Assembly (NCBI RefSeq): GCF_024166365.1
Contig: NC_064825.1
Location: 100,020,480 to 100,084,479 of the forward strand
DNA from: Elephas maximus indicus
Taxonomy: Eukaryota; Chordata; Mammalia; Proboscidea; Elephantidae
Reading direction: 5' to 3'
Length of the DNA stretch: 64,000 bases
Under the pieces are notes generated by a model. It had not been told where the DNA came from. It saw nothing but the letters and a program-made list of their open reading frames with translations, and ran no database searches. Position numbers and translations under genes: made by a program. This document shows positions 21,930 to 32,135 of this stretch, in pieces (the first letter of the stretch is position 1; each line of letters opens with the position of its first letter).

Positions 21930-22709
21930 AGATGACACAATCTTGCTTGCTGAAAGTGAAAAGGACCTGAAGCACTTACTAATGAAGATCAAAGACCACA
22001 GCCTTCAGTATGGATTGCACCTCAACATAAAGAAAACAAAAATCCTCACAACTGGACAAATAAGCCACATCATGATAAACAGAGAAAAGATTGAAGTTGT
22101 CAAAGATTTCGTTTTACTTGGATCCACCATCAACACCCATGGAAGCAGCAATCAAGAAATCAAAAGACGCATTGCATTGGGCAAATCTGCTGCAAAGGAC
22201 CTCTTTAAAGTGTTGAAAAGCAAAGATATTACCTTGAAGACTAAGGTGCACCTGACCCAAGCCATGGTGTTTTCAATCGCCTCATATGCATGTGAAAGCT
22301 GAGCAATGAATCAGGAAGATCGAAGAAGAATTGACGCCTTTGAATTGTGGTGTTGGCGAAGAGTATTGAATATACCATGGACTGCCAAAAGAATGAACAA
22401 ATCTGTCTTGAAGAAGAACGCTCCTGAGAAGGAAGGATGGTGAGCCTGTGTCTTACATACTTTAGACATGTTGTCAGGAGGGATCAGTCCCTGGAGAAGG
22501 ACATCATGCTTGGTAAAGTACAGGTTTAGCAGAAAAGAGGAAAACCCTCAATGAGATGAATTGATACAGTGGCTGCAACAATGGGCTCAAGCGTAACAAC
22601 GATTGTAAGGATGGCACAGGACCGGGCAGGGTTTCGTTCTGTGGTATGTAAGTTCACTATGAGTTGGAACCAACTCAACGGCACCTAACAACAACAACAA
22701 TAACAACCT

Positions 22710-23086
22710 TGTAATGGATTGAATTGTGTCCTTCAAAAGATGTGTTGAAATACTAATGGTTGTAGGTATAAATATGACCCCATTTGGAAATATGGGTTTT
22801 CTTCTGTTGTGTTAATGAGGTCATACAAGAGAAGGATGGATCCTAAACCTCACCACCTCTTAGTCATAAAAAGAGGGAAATACACACAGAGATACCCATA
22901 GGGGGAAGACAGACATCAAGGAATGCCAAGTATTGCTGGCAACTGAAATAGATAAAGAAGTATCTCCCCCTAGAGCCACGCCCTGAATTCAGACTTCTAG
23001 CCTCCTGAACTGTGGGTAAATAAGCTGCTCTTCTTTAAATCCAATCACTGTCATTTCTGTTACGGCAGCACTGGGTAACTAAGATG
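22710..23086 (+). mobile_element. MaLR-type LTR (different subfamily)
   Basis: TGTAATGGATTGAATTGTGTCC start, CCCATTTGGAAATATGGG, ACTTCTAGCCTCCTGAACTGTG near the 3' end and CACTGGGTAACTAAGAT end. Closer to the LTR at 56,598 than to the 39,729 family. Terminal duplications not evident. Confidence 0.75.
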
Positions 23087-23880
23087 CTCCACTTGCGTTG
23101 TTATCTCTTTTGCCTTTTGCTTATGCTTCTTATCTCTCGCTCTTTTTTTTTTTAAAGTCCCATGATGGTTCCTTTGCTATTATTATTCATCTTGGAACAG
23201 GGCCAACCGTTTGTTGAAGGAAGATGTTGAAAGGAGCAAGGTGAGTAAGGTGGGGAGTGATTAGGGTTTGTGCTCTCAGGCACACTCTTCCTAAAGCTGT
23301 TATTTCCTTTCCCTGGAGCACATTGGACTGTTTTCAGCACTCAGGGTTGGCTCTGGATCTCAGCTCCGAGCTGCAACCAGCGACTGCTGCCTGTCTCCCT
23401 CCTTCACACCCCAGCTATCTCCTTTACCGGGAGAGGTTGGGTGGTGGATTGCTAGAGAACATGAGTCCACGAGGCACCCCCCACCCTCACCCTGTCCTGT
23501 GGTGCTGAGCTGCATCTCAGCAGGAGTTGTTTCTGATGCCTCCGCGAACTTGTCCCACCCCAGGCCTTGTCATCCACTGAGGAGGCCACTTGGAACTGTG
23601 CCACCTTTAGGGAACATTGCTTTCTTCTCAGGGCTCTGTTCCCTCTCTTGTTTGAGATGATATTGTATTGCATTTAGCAGGCATACTTTCTAGTTTAATA
23701 GAAGATGGTGGTCTTTCTCTTCCCCCCTCCCCTCCAGATTTCTTGTTGTTTTGGGCTTTGGGTTCAAGGAACAGCATAAACACACCTTCAGTCTTCCATT
23801 TTAAATTCTCATATTCCTTGAAAACACTCTTCCCTAAGCATCTAGGACCTAAAACATGTTCCTAATTTTTCTCCTTCACC
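23087..23880. other. unique sequence, nothing recognised
   Basis: Includes a T-run at 23,143-23,154. Unsupported short frames at 23,257-23,508. No repeat named. Confidence 0.35.
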
Positions 23881-23884
23881 ACCT

Positions 23885-24190
23885 GTCTGTCAGTTTGTGG
23901 TAGTGTGGTGGCTTCAGTGTTGCTGTGATGCTGGAAGCTATGCCACTGGTTTTTCAAATGCTAGCAGGGTCACCCATGGTGGACAGGTTTCAGCAGAGCT
24001 TCCAGACTAAGATAGACTAGGAAGAAAGATCTGGCAATCTAGTTCTGAAAACTAGCCAATGAAAATCCTATGAATTGCTACAAAATAGTGTTTGATAATA
24101 GTGCTGAAAGGTGAACCCCCTAGGTTGGAAGGACTCAGACATAACAACTATGGTGGAGTCAACTTGATGGCAAGCAACAACAACCACAAC
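23885..24190 (+). mobile_element. tRNA-Gly-derived long SINE, 3' part
   Basis: Shares GATGCTGGAAGCTATGCCACTGG, GGTTTCAGCAGAGCTTCCAGACTAAG, GAAAGATCTGGCAATCTA and GTTGGAAGGACTCAGAC with the copies at 44,513-44,812 and 54,045-54,412. The tail GTCAACTTGATGGCAAGCAACAACAAC is RTE-like. The tRNA-like head is not visible here. Confidence 0.75.
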
Positions 24191-24279
24191 AATTTTCCTC
24201 TTATCCTGCAGGCCACCCCTTCTTGGGGTGCTCTGACCCATCCACCTCTACCCAGCTATCAAATGTTGGCAGAAAGGAA

Positions 24280-24378
24280 GTGACTTGCCAAAGGCCACAC
24301 AGCTGGTAAGGGGAGGAGTCAGGATTCCAATCCCAGGCAGTGTGGTCCTAGACGCTTGCTGTCTGCTCTCCGCCTCTA
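24280..24378 (-). mobile_element. MIR fragment
   Basis: AAGTGACTTGCCAAAGGCCACACAGCTGG and CAGGATTCCAATCCCAGGCAG are the antisense MIR core. Confidence 0.72.
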
Positions 24379-24616
24379 GGTGATGTGGGTTTCTCAAGTG
24401 TGATTTAATTTCCACTTCAAACGGCCTGGCCTACATCTCCTGAGAAACTGTCACCCTCCTTCCCTTCCTCAAATCAGAATTCCAGAAATAACCACCAGGG
24501 GCACCAGAGAGCAGGATGGAGCCCCTTCCATCAGATGCAGGGCCTCTGAGGAAGGTCGTCAGCTATCTAGGAATCGTGGATGTGGACTCACCTGGAATTT
24601 TACAAGAAATGCCACA

Positions 24617-24828
24617 AAAAGCACACCACATCCATTGCTGTTGAGTTGATTCCAACTCATAGTGACCCTACAGGACAGGGTAGAACTGCCCAATAGGGTT
24701 TCCTAGGCTGAAATCTTTATAGGAGCAGATTGCCAGGTCTTGTCTCCTGAGGAGCGGATGGAGGGTTTGAACCTCCAACCTTTCAGTTAGCAGCCGAGTG
24801 CTTGACCATTGTGCCACCAGGGCTCCTT
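24617..24828 (-). mobile_element. AfroSINE, long variant
   Basis: Complete minus copy from CATTGCTGTTGAGTTGATTCC to TTGTGCCACCAGGGCTCC, including the CTGAAATCTTTATAGGAGCAG insert. Confidence 0.92.
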
Positions 24829-24867
24829 TCTCCAGAGCCTGGGACCTGAATTTTAGTCTCTACTCTG

Positions 24868-25008
24868 CCCTGTTGGCTCAGTAGTTAAGCACTCTTTATC
24901 CAAAAGGTCAGCAGTTCAAATCTACCAGTCGCTCCGTGCAAACCCTATGGGGCAGTTCTACACTTCCTGTAGGGTCGCTATTGACTTGACGGCAATGGGT
25001 GGTGGTGG
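24868..25008 (+). mobile_element. AfroSINE
   Basis: TTGGCTCAGTAGTTAAGCAC head (first bases lost), CAGCAGTTCAAATCTACCAG B box, tail GTAGGGTCGCTATTGACTTGACGG. Confidence 0.88.
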
Positions 25009-25685
25009 GTGGTGACTCTGCCATTGATTGCCCTGCTGGGCACCTGGGGGAGCCCCCACACTCTCTTGCTTCAGTGTCTCGATTTGTCCAGGGATTGGGG
25101 TGGCCTGGAGGACCCCTGAGCAAACTGCTGGTGCTGGTGATACAGGATTCTGCCCTCTCCTGGGGACTCACCCTGCTCTTCATTGCTCCTGAATCCCAGC
25201 TTGGCCAGCAAGTGGGGCTTGTTTCGTGAGGCTTGTCCAGAGTGTGTCTGAGAAGGCCCCTCGGGGCCTGAGGCTAGGACCCCCTGGGTATCTCTGAGGT
25301 GTTTGCTTCTGAGACTCTTGGGTCACAGGGATGATTCACTCTGCCTTGCCAAAGGAGGGGAGTCTCAGGGATTCTCTTCCCCAAGGAACCACCTCATGGT
25401 TGGTGAACTAGGGAGTTCCTGAGGACTCTGAGAGGGCCTCTCTGGCTAAGGGCTATTTCCTGGCCCAGCATTTGGTCCTTCAGACACTCCACAAGAAGTA
25501 TCTACTTTTTCCAAGGACATAACCTCAAGTTGGCCTAGGGCAGCCACTGGGAGGCTAGGTTGTGGCACCTAGTTGAAGCCTGAGCTGTGGTCAAAAGCCT
25601 GGGTGACAAGCAACCACCAAGACCTTTTGTCTTCCTGCTGTTTTCTTGCCTCCTTCCTCCTATTCTTACTTATGAGGAAGGGGAG
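25009..25685. other. unique GC-moderate sequence
   Basis: No repeat recognised; frames at 24,999-25,229 and 24,908-25,183 have no domain content and overlap a SINE end. Confidence 0.35.
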
Positions 25686-25689
25686 GGGA

Positions 25690-25855
25690 CCCTCCATCCA
25701 TCCATTCTGAAGCTATCCAGCTATCCGTCCATCTTCTACTCACCATCCATCATCCTCCATCCATATTTTCGTCTTTTCTTTCAGCATTATCCATCCTCCC
25801 TCTATTCATTCAGTTATCCCTCCCTCACCCTGTACATCTTTCCATTCAAAAAGTC
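25690..25855. repeat. degenerate (ATCC/CCAT)n tract
   Basis: Pyrimidine-biased array of CCATCCATC-like words, imperfect, about 165 bp. Confidence 0.75.
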
Positions 25856-25914
25856 ATAGGCTTAATAACAATAACAATAATACTAAGATAAGAACTATAA
25901 AAAAAGAACTATAG

Positions 25915-26052
25915 TCATTATTTATTGAAACCTTACTATGTGTCAGGCATTGCGCTAATTGCTTTACTTGCTTTATCTCATTTAATCTACCTCCATCCAA
26001 TGGGTCCCATGTTACAGATGAGGAAACTGAGATAACACCTAAGTACTTCCTT
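25915..26052 (-). mobile_element. MIR, 3' half
   Basis: TATTGAAACCTTACTATGTGTCAGGCATTGCGC, TTTATCTCATTTAATC, then TTACAGATGAGGAAACTGAG: the antisense MIR end and core in order. Confidence 0.75.
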
Positions 26053-26284
26053 GAGGATACAAATATGAAGAAGACACTATTTCTCTGACTTCCAATGCTC
26101 ACCATGGGTAAAGAAAACTGACATGTGAAAATACAAGAAGTCCATAAAATCTAGAAGCATAGAAAATAATAATATATATATTGTACGGATTAAAGATGTC
26201 CTTGACAACATTATACATATTTGCTTAAATTTCAGCTTAAACTTAGGTTTAAAATATCTTTTGCCATTGAAATACAAGGCAATA

Positions 26285-26565
26285 GATGCTCCAAGAGAAC
26301 TAAATGAGAAGCCCTGCAGCAGCATCGCAAGAGCAGAAGCGTGTGGGGAGAGGAGGGAGAGATTCCAGGGCTGATCAGAGAAGGCTTCACTGCAGAGAAA
26401 TCGTTTTGAGTTGCGTATGGTTTTACTAGGCAGAGAAGGGCTTTGGAGGTAGAAGTCACAGCCAGTACAAGGGCAAGGAGGCACGGGTTGAAAAGGCCTG
26501 ATCAGAGAAACACAAATACTGTTTTCAGTGTTTGGAACAAAGGAGTTGTAGGACGACCTGGGCAA
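26285..26565 (-). mobile_element. L2 fragment
   Basis: Antisense L2 3' UTR words in order: GATCAGAGAAGGCTTCACTG, GCAGAGAAGGGC, AGTACAAGGGCAAGGAGGCA. Eroded. The 162-codon minus frame here (26,077-26,565) has no domain and reads the L2 UTR. Confidence 0.55.
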
Positions 26566-26869
26566 GATGAAGCCATGGAGCTGTTAAAATGATGTGGCCC
26601 TCAGAGATAAATGCCCGCGTGTTGGCCATCAATGCACTGGACTTTAGTGAGAAAAAACACCAGATAACAAAATAGTCTATTTACTACTGTCCCATTTTAT
26701 GCTATAAAGTACATATATGCTTATAGAAAAAAGACTGGAAGGATCCTACCACCCAGAACTATCCATTGCTAACATTCTGAGTAGTGGTGGATAGTTCTTG
26801 GTGGTAGGATTTGGGGTTTTTTGTTTTCTTCTCTGTACTTTATCGTGGGCATGGTGGAAGGAACCAGGG

Positions 26870-27012
26870 GTAGGAGTCAGGATGCCTGGGGTCTCATCTC
26901 TGTGTGGCTCCTGTCTTGCTAGGGGCCCTCAAGTAAGCCCCTTCCATTCTCTGGCTCTCGGTTTCCTCATCTGTAGAGCAAGAGTTGGCCTAATGCCCAA
27001 GGTCCCATTGTC
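26870..27012 (+). mobile_element. MIR fragment
   Basis: AGGATGCCTGGGGTCTCATCTC...CTCTGGCTCTCGGTTTCCTCATCTGTAGAGC is the MIR core. Confidence 0.7.
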
Positions 27013-27595
27013 CCGGCTGCTCCAGACTGGGTTTCTTAGACTGGGTTATGGAGATGTGTTCTTGGAGAGCTTCACATTCTACTAAAAAAGTTTCATGTTT
27101 TCATTGTGATGATAAAATCTAAGAAATGAGTTCATCCACATAAAGTAGTAAGGATTGTGTCTGGCACGTAGTAAACTGTTGGTACTTGTCAGTTATTTTT
27201 ATTAAGAAAAACAAGCTTTTGTCAGTTATTAAGATAACACTTCTCTTTTATAAGGATGATTGACAATGGAAAGATATTTTTCTAGACTAAGATCTTGGTT
27301 CTTGGGCTAATATTTCTCAAATCGGTGCCCATGGACCTGTGGAGCTTAGGAGACCACAGGACACATTTTCTCTCACAAAGGGGTCTGCACACTACTCAAG
27401 GTTAAAGAAGCAGCACAGGTCTGGGACCCCAAAAAGCCGGAAATGTGGACCCTGGACATGACTGGTCTCTGCTTTCACAGCTTCCTTTTGGCCAGAGTGA
27501 CTTGCTTTTTCCTGAGGTTGGAGGAGACCTTGGAAACACATGCACCTTTCCCAGGAAAATGAGTCCCTGAGGAGGCCTCCCTGCCGGCAGGCTCA
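27013..27595. other. unique sequence, nothing recognised
   Basis: No repeat named and no exon supported. AT-rich to 27,300, GC-rich after 27,400. Confidence 0.35.
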
Positions 27596-27599
27596 CTCC

Positions 27600-27825
27600 A
27601 GCACCTGTGTTCTGTAATGTAGCCCTAATTGAAATCACATTAACATGATTCCATTACGGGGAACAAGAGGCTGGCTGCAGGAACGTGCCCCACGGGGCCT
27701 AATCAGCTGGACTGGGTCATTTATAAAGGACTATGCATCTGCCTGGAGCTTCAGTGTTAAGTAAGGCAGACAGGGGCCTATTCATTATTAACAAGGCTTT
27801 ATGCATTTGGCTAGGCAGGAGTACA
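27600..27825. promoter_or_regulatory. candidate conserved non-coding element
   Basis: Non-repeat block dense in homeodomain/POU-like words: TAATGTAGCCCTAATTGAAA, CACATTAACATGATTCCATTAC, CTATGCATCTG, CATTATTAACAAGG, TTTATGCATTTGG. This texture is typical of deeply conserved vertebrate enhancers, but I have no alignment; the call is inference from motif clustering only. No open frame coincides. Confidence 0.25.
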
Positions 27826-27964
27826 AAGCTGGCCACAAGGGGAGTTTGAGGGAAGAGAAGATGGAGGTGCTGACTGCAAACGCCCTGTCTGCCTTGCCCA
27901 TCGGTGGAGTCCAAGATGCTCCTGCCTAGGTGGAGATGGTCTTCTATCCCCAAAGCTTTGCCTG

Positions 27965-28085
27965 TGGCAACTTCTTATGATGACAGGAAAGGCTAAGTAA
28001 CTTGGCCAAGATCACCTAACTAATATCTAGTGGAGTTAGAATTTGAACCCAGGCAAGCCGAGCCCAGAGTCCACACACTTACCCA
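27965..28085 (-). mobile_element. MIR fragment
   Basis: GGCTAAGTAACTTGGCCAAGATCACCTAAC and GAATTTGAACCCAGGCAAG mark the antisense MIR core. Confidence 0.7.
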
Positions 28086-28194
28086 ACTTGCCATATACAT
28101 TCCGCCCCTTGGTGTTTCACACCTGTCCTGAGTTGGGTCAGTGTCCCACTTAGTGTTCTTCTTCTAGTAGCTCAAGGTCTCTGAGATTGGAATG

Positions 28195-28295
28195 TAAAGA
28201 AAGAGCACTGGACTTAGAATCAGAAAACCTGACTGGAGGTTCAGCTCTTCCATTCACTGATTTCATTCATTACTCTAACTTGAAGCACCAATGCT
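28195..28295 (+). mobile_element. MIR 5' portion
   Basis: AAGAGCACTGGACTTAGAATCAG...TTCAGCTCTTCCATTCACTG resembles the MIR 5' half preceding its core. Confidence 0.5.
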
Positions 28296-28300
28296 GTGCC

Positions 28301-28794
28301 TGTCTTAGTCATCTAGTGCTGCCATAACAGAAATACTACAAGTGGATGGCTTTAGCAAAGAGAAATTAATTTTCTCACCGTCTAGTAGGGCACAGGGTTA
28401 GTAGGTTACAAGTCCAAATTCAGGGCATCGGGAAGGCTTTCTCTCTCTGTTGGTTCTGGAGGAAGGTCCTTGTCCTCAAACTTCCCCCGGTCGAGGAGCT
28501 TCTTGGGCACAGGGACCCCATGTCCAAAGGATGTGCTCTGCTCCTGGTGCTGCTTTCTTGGTGGTATGAGGTCGCCAACTCTCTGCTTGCTTCCATTTCC
28601 TTTTATCTCTTGAGAGATATAAAGTGGTGCAGGCCACACCCCAGGGAAACTCCTTTTACCTTGGATTAGTCCCACCCTAATCCTCTCAACATAAAATTAC
28701 AATCATAAAATGGAGGACAACCACACAATACTGGGAATCATGGTCTAACCAAGTTGATACATATTTTTGGTGAGACACAATTCAATCCATGACA
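28301..28794 (-). mobile_element. MaLR/ERVL-type solo LTR with perfect duplication
   Basis: Antisense LTR bounded TG/CA: TGTCTTAGTCATCTAGTGCTG at the left and CAATTCAATCCATGACA at the right. GTGCC at 28,296-28,300 is repeated at 28,795-28,799, the 5-bp duplication expected for an ERV insertion. It is a solo LTR, so the internal region was removed by LTR-LTR recombination. Same family as 58,078-58,579. Confidence 0.93.
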
Positions 28795-28890
28795 GTGCCC
28801 CATCCAAAAAGGTGAATAAGACCCAATCCTTGTGCTGGAGGAGCTCAAGCACTCCTTGGAGACTACCTGGTCCACGGACTCTGGGCACTA

Positions 28891-28911
28891 AGCACCACAC
28901 ACACACACACG
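28891..28911. repeat. (CA)n microsatellite
   Basis: About ten CA units. Confidence 0.85.
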
Positions 28912-28961
28912 CTCTCTCATTAAGGATGTTTTCACTGAGTCCTTAACAAAGATGAGCCAAA

Positions 28962-29175
28962 GCCAAAACCAAACCCCACTGCCACTGATTCAGTTCCAAC
29001 TCATGGAGACCCCATGTGTTACTGAGTAGAACTGCTCCATAGGGTTTTCTTGGCTATAATCTTCATGGAAGCAGATGGCCAGGGCTTTCTTCCTTGGTGC
29101 CACTGGGTGGGTTCGAACCACCAACTTTTTGATTACTAGTTGGGTGCAAACTGTTTGCACCACCCAGGAACCCTT
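28962..29175 (-). mobile_element. AfroSINE, long variant
   Basis: AAACCAAACCCCACTGCCACTG tail, CTTGGCTATAATCTTCATGG insert, GTTTGCACCACCCAGGAACCC head. Confidence 0.92.
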
Positions 29176-29318
29176 AATGATAACAAATGAGTCCTTAATT
29201 ATAATGCAATGTGTAATAACCATAAATGGAGAAATTAATGAAATATAAATATGTCATTATAAAATATAAGTACATATAAGTGAATACAAAATTAATTAAA
29301 CACAGCTAGAAGTGATAT
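29176..29318. other. AT-rich spacer
   Basis: ATATAAATATG-rich, no named element. Confidence 0.4.
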
Positions 29319-29319
29319 T

Positions 29320-29425
29320 GTATGATGGTTAGGAGTGCAGGCTTTGGAATCCAACAAAACTCTTGTTCTACTCCTGGATTTGTTGCTTAATGGTTGTGTT
29401 GTCCCTGATCGTGTTACTTCACCTG
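29320..29425 (+). mobile_element. MIR fragment
   Basis: ATGGTTAGGAGTGCAGGCTTTGGAATCC...CTACTCCTGGATTTGTTGC follows the MIR 5' half. Confidence 0.65.
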
Positions 29426-29589
29426 GGTTCACCCCTGTCTAGTCCTTCTTTCTTATTTTGTCCTAGGTGTGAGGAATGGGATGGAAGGAGGGCACTGGAA
29501 GATGCTATATTGACATCTTGTAGAAAGAGGTGTTGCATAGTCACCAAGTATAACTCTGGGATTGGGGAAGAAAATGTTGGTCAGTAGAA

Positions 29590-29815
29590 TGCAGTGGTTG
29601 AAAAGTATGAGCTCTGGAGGCAGAATGGACCTGGTTCCAAATCATGGCTCTGCCACCAGTGGCTCTGTGACCCTGGGCGTGTAACTCTACATTGGGACTC
29701 TCTGTTTATACACCTGTGCAATGTTAGCACTTACGGAAGTGTCACGGGGATTAAATGAGGTGATGGATGTAAAGCACATGGCACATGGTCTGAGACATAG
29801 TAAAGGTTCAAAAAC
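29590..29815 (+). mobile_element. MIR, nearly complete
   Basis: GAGCTCTGGAGGCAGAATGG, ATGGCTCTGCCACCAGTGGC, TGTGACCCTGGGCGTG, GGGGATTAAATGAGGTGATGG, AAAGCACATGGCACATGG in correct order. Confidence 0.85.
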
Positions 29816-30423
29816 ATGCAGGTGTCATTTTGGATGAATATACAAGGTGTGATGGGAGCACGCTTAGATTTCCATCAGCCTGTGACCTTAGGCAAGTCCC
29901 CCAGTCCATTTGAGCCAGTAAAATAGCGATGGCATAAATCAATCCTGGGGGATTAAGAGGTGAAAATGGGTATGAGCATGTTTCATAAACAGTAACTTAA
30001 AGCACAGACGTTTAATTCTCCGTCTCAAGCACCTGCTGTGCGCCAGCCCCGTACTGGGATCTGAGAGTTGGTGGGGGGAAGACATGGCCTCCAGCCCTCC
30101 AGGAGTTCCCAGTTAGGTGGGGGAGGTATTGAGGCAATTCGGACTGTCCTGCATGTGTGGAATCAACAAGGAAATGAAAGCCTGTGGAAGGGAGAGAATG
30201 GGCAGAAGGGCAGCTGCCCAAGGTGCCAACCCCCCAACTCCTCCCTGCCAATGCTGCTTGGCACTTCTGGGGCAATTTTTTCATTGGGTGTGAGCATAAC
30301 CCTTCATGTGTGTGCTCCCACAGTCAAGCAGCACTGTTTGTCTTCTTCCCTGTAGCGTTCTGGGTACCCCGATTCTCTCCAAGGAATAATTAAGAGAACT
30401 ATCATTTATCACAGAAAAGGTTT
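29816..30423. other. unique sequence, nothing recognised
   Basis: Short overlapping frames on both strands at 30,012-30,393 lack domains. No repeat named apart from a weak MIR-like stretch at 29,880-29,960. Confidence 0.35.
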
Positions 30424-30606
30424 GCAGTTGACTGCTAACCTGAAGGTTGGCAGTTCGAACCTACCCAGTGGTATTGTGGAAGAAAGACCTGGTGATCTGC
30501 TTCCATTAAGATTACAGCCAAGATAACCCTACGGAGCAGTTCTACTCTAGAATACATGGGGTCCCCATGAGCTGCAATCGATTCAACAGCAACTAACAAC
30601 AACAAT
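30424..30606 (+). mobile_element. AfroSINE, long variant
   Basis: TTGACTGCTAACCTGAAGG, CAGTTCGAACCTACCCAGTGG, CCTGGTGATCTGCTTCC, ATTCAACAGCAACTAACAACAAC tail (RTE-like ending). First tRNA-like bases missing. Confidence 0.9.
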
Positions 30607-30609
30607 ATC

Positions 30610-30755
30610 ACCCTTTATCATGATTCAAGCCCTGAGGTAAACCCTTTACATTCAACCACAACCACTGTGCTGGAGGGAGGAATGAAAACACTGAGGCTCA
30701 GAGAGGTGCGATGACTTGTCCAGGTCTCACAGGCGGTAGGTGTGGCCTGGTGCCA
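30610..30755 (-). mobile_element. MIR fragment
   Basis: GAAAACACTGAGGCTCAGAGAGGTG and GACTTGTCCAGGTCTCACAGG are antisense MIR core. Confidence 0.68.
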
Positions 30756-31047
30756 AAGATCAAGGTCTTATTAATCGTGCTAAAGTGTCCAGCATCCCCT
30801 TCCTACCCCAAGGATGCGTTATACCCTACGAGGGGCACTCGCCATGTCATTTCTTCCTCCAGTAACGAGAGATGGACTGGAACAGGCAGGATCCCAGCCT
30901 ACAACAGCCCCTGCCCAGCTCACAGCCCACCTTACAGTAGTGGCTTTGGGTCACTTATTCTTTCATCCCAATCTTCTTGTGAAATAATAACAATAACAAC
31001 AACGATAATAACCGCAATAGCTACCATTTACCTAGTATCCATGTTCC
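30756..31047. other. unique sequence
   Basis: A short AAC/AAT-rich patch at 30,980-31,015; otherwise nothing recognised. Confidence 0.35.
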
Positions 31048-31248
31048 TGGGCAGTGCAAGCAGTTAACATGTTCAGCAGCTAATTGAAATGTTGGAGGTT
31101 CAAGTCCACACAGAGGCACCTAAGCAAAAAGGCCATGCGTGTGATCTACTTCCAAAAAAAACACAGTCATTGTAAACCTCATGGAGGACAGTTCTACTCT
31201 GACACACATGAGTCACCGAGAGTCGGAGTCGACTCCACTGCTACTGTT
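31048..31248 (+). mobile_element. AfroSINE, long variant, diverged
   Basis: GGGCAGTGCAAGCAGTTAAC head, GAGGTTCAAGTCCACACAGAGG, GTGATCTACTTCC, GAGTCGGAGTCGACTCCACTG tail. Confidence 0.85.
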
Positions 31249-31785
31249 TTACTGGTTACCTAGTGTTCATTTTGTGTTGGGCACCAGATATACATCATCC
31301 CTTTTTGTGCCCAGTGGTACATGTAGTGATCACTTACTTTTTCAGCCTTTGGGGTTTATTAGGAAGCTGCTGCACCACTGACAGTCTATACTACCAAAAG
31401 GCAGGGGCTTTTATGACTGCTTGAAACCAGAGAAATGGGCGTACGCTGCAAATTACTGTTTTTACAGGGTATTGTGTGAGGTGTCTGAATTTTCAGTGGG
31501 GAAAAAAAGTTTTGAAATTTTTAATTTGTTACACATATATACCAGTGGACTCTGGGGGAGCTCTGGAGTAGAATTAGTGGTACAACATACGTACCTCGGG
31601 ATACTAAGAGTAGACTTGTGGCAGGGGGTAAAAAAAACAAAATCCATAGTACCTAGCAAAAATTCAGACACATCCAATGATTCAGCATGCTTCCATTAGT
31701 GCAACTCATGGTATCAAAAAAAAATTCAAAGCAGAAAATAATTGGGTCATCAAAGGGTTAACTCTCTTAATCGTCATATTAACTG
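31249..31785. other. unique sequence, nothing recognised
   Basis: No repeat or exon I can support. Confidence 0.35.
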
Positions 31786-31786
31786 T

Positions 31787-31908
31787 AGAAGGTAGACGCA
31801 GTTGTTATATATTTTACAGGTGAGGACACTGAGGCTTACAGAGGCTGAGTAACACACTCAAAGCCCATAGTTGATGTGCAGTGGAGCCAGGATTGGAATC
31901 CAGGCAGC
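31787..31908 (-). mobile_element. MIR fragment
   Basis: TTTTACAGGTGAGGACACTGAGG ... GTGGAGCCAGGATTGGAATCC: antisense MIR core. Confidence 0.72.
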
Positions 31909-31934
31909 CTCCCTGGGAATTTCAGCTCAGTTTC

Positions 31935-32135
31935 CTCTTGTATTCATTGCGCACTTCCTCTCTGCAGGTACTGTGTATGCTAAGCACTGCACATACACAG
32001 CTGTACTGAAACCTCAGCATATCCCTGTGGGGTAGGTACTGTTGTTACCCCATTTCACAGGTGAAGTAGTTGAGGTTCAGAAAGGTTAAGTGACTTGTCC
32101 AAGGACACGCTTAAGCGGCAGAATTGGAGCGTGGA
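31935..32135 (-). mobile_element. MIR, nearly complete
   Basis: Reads from the MIR 3' end (CATTGCGCACTTCCTCTCTGC) through ACCCCATTTCACAGGTGAAG and GGTTAAGTGACTTGTCC. Adjacent to another antisense MIR. Confidence 0.75.

Larger units (their letters stand above)
17263..22440 (+). pseudogene. RTE ORF2 remnant: endonuclease and reverse transcriptase, interrupted
   Basis: A broken RTE polyprotein. Endonuclease part: TTDDHIVYYA and RNGVAFI at 17,275-17,345, then ITGDWNAKVGNKE (17,548-17,590) with the catalytic-type Asp/Asn, YTWTLPDGIHRNQIDYI (17,716-17,770) and, in another frame, CGTDHQLL (17,838-17,862) where the final catalytic His of SDH-type motifs would lie. RT part: KDKAPGIDGISTEMF (18,510-18,560), NYQTISLISHASKILLKII (about 18,695-18,755), FINYAKVFDCVDH (18,900-18,935) and YTDD at 19,203-19,214. 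C-terminal part resumes at 21,943 (119-codon frame to 22,302). At least four frame changes, plus an L1 insertion just after YTDD, so it is non-functional. Confidence 0.88.
17260..22705 (+). mobile_element. BovB/RTE-type LINE, longest copy, split by an L1
   Basis: Runs from within the AP-endonuclease domain through reverse transcriptase to the tail CAACTCAACGGCACCTAACAACAAC. About 2.75 kb of RTE sequence in two parts (17,260-19,222 and 21,930-22,705) separated by an antisense L1 with the 15-bp duplication AGATGACACAATCTT. Neighbouring MaLR LTR starts immediately after the A-rich tail. Probably 5' truncated; left duplication not identified. Confidence 0.92.
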
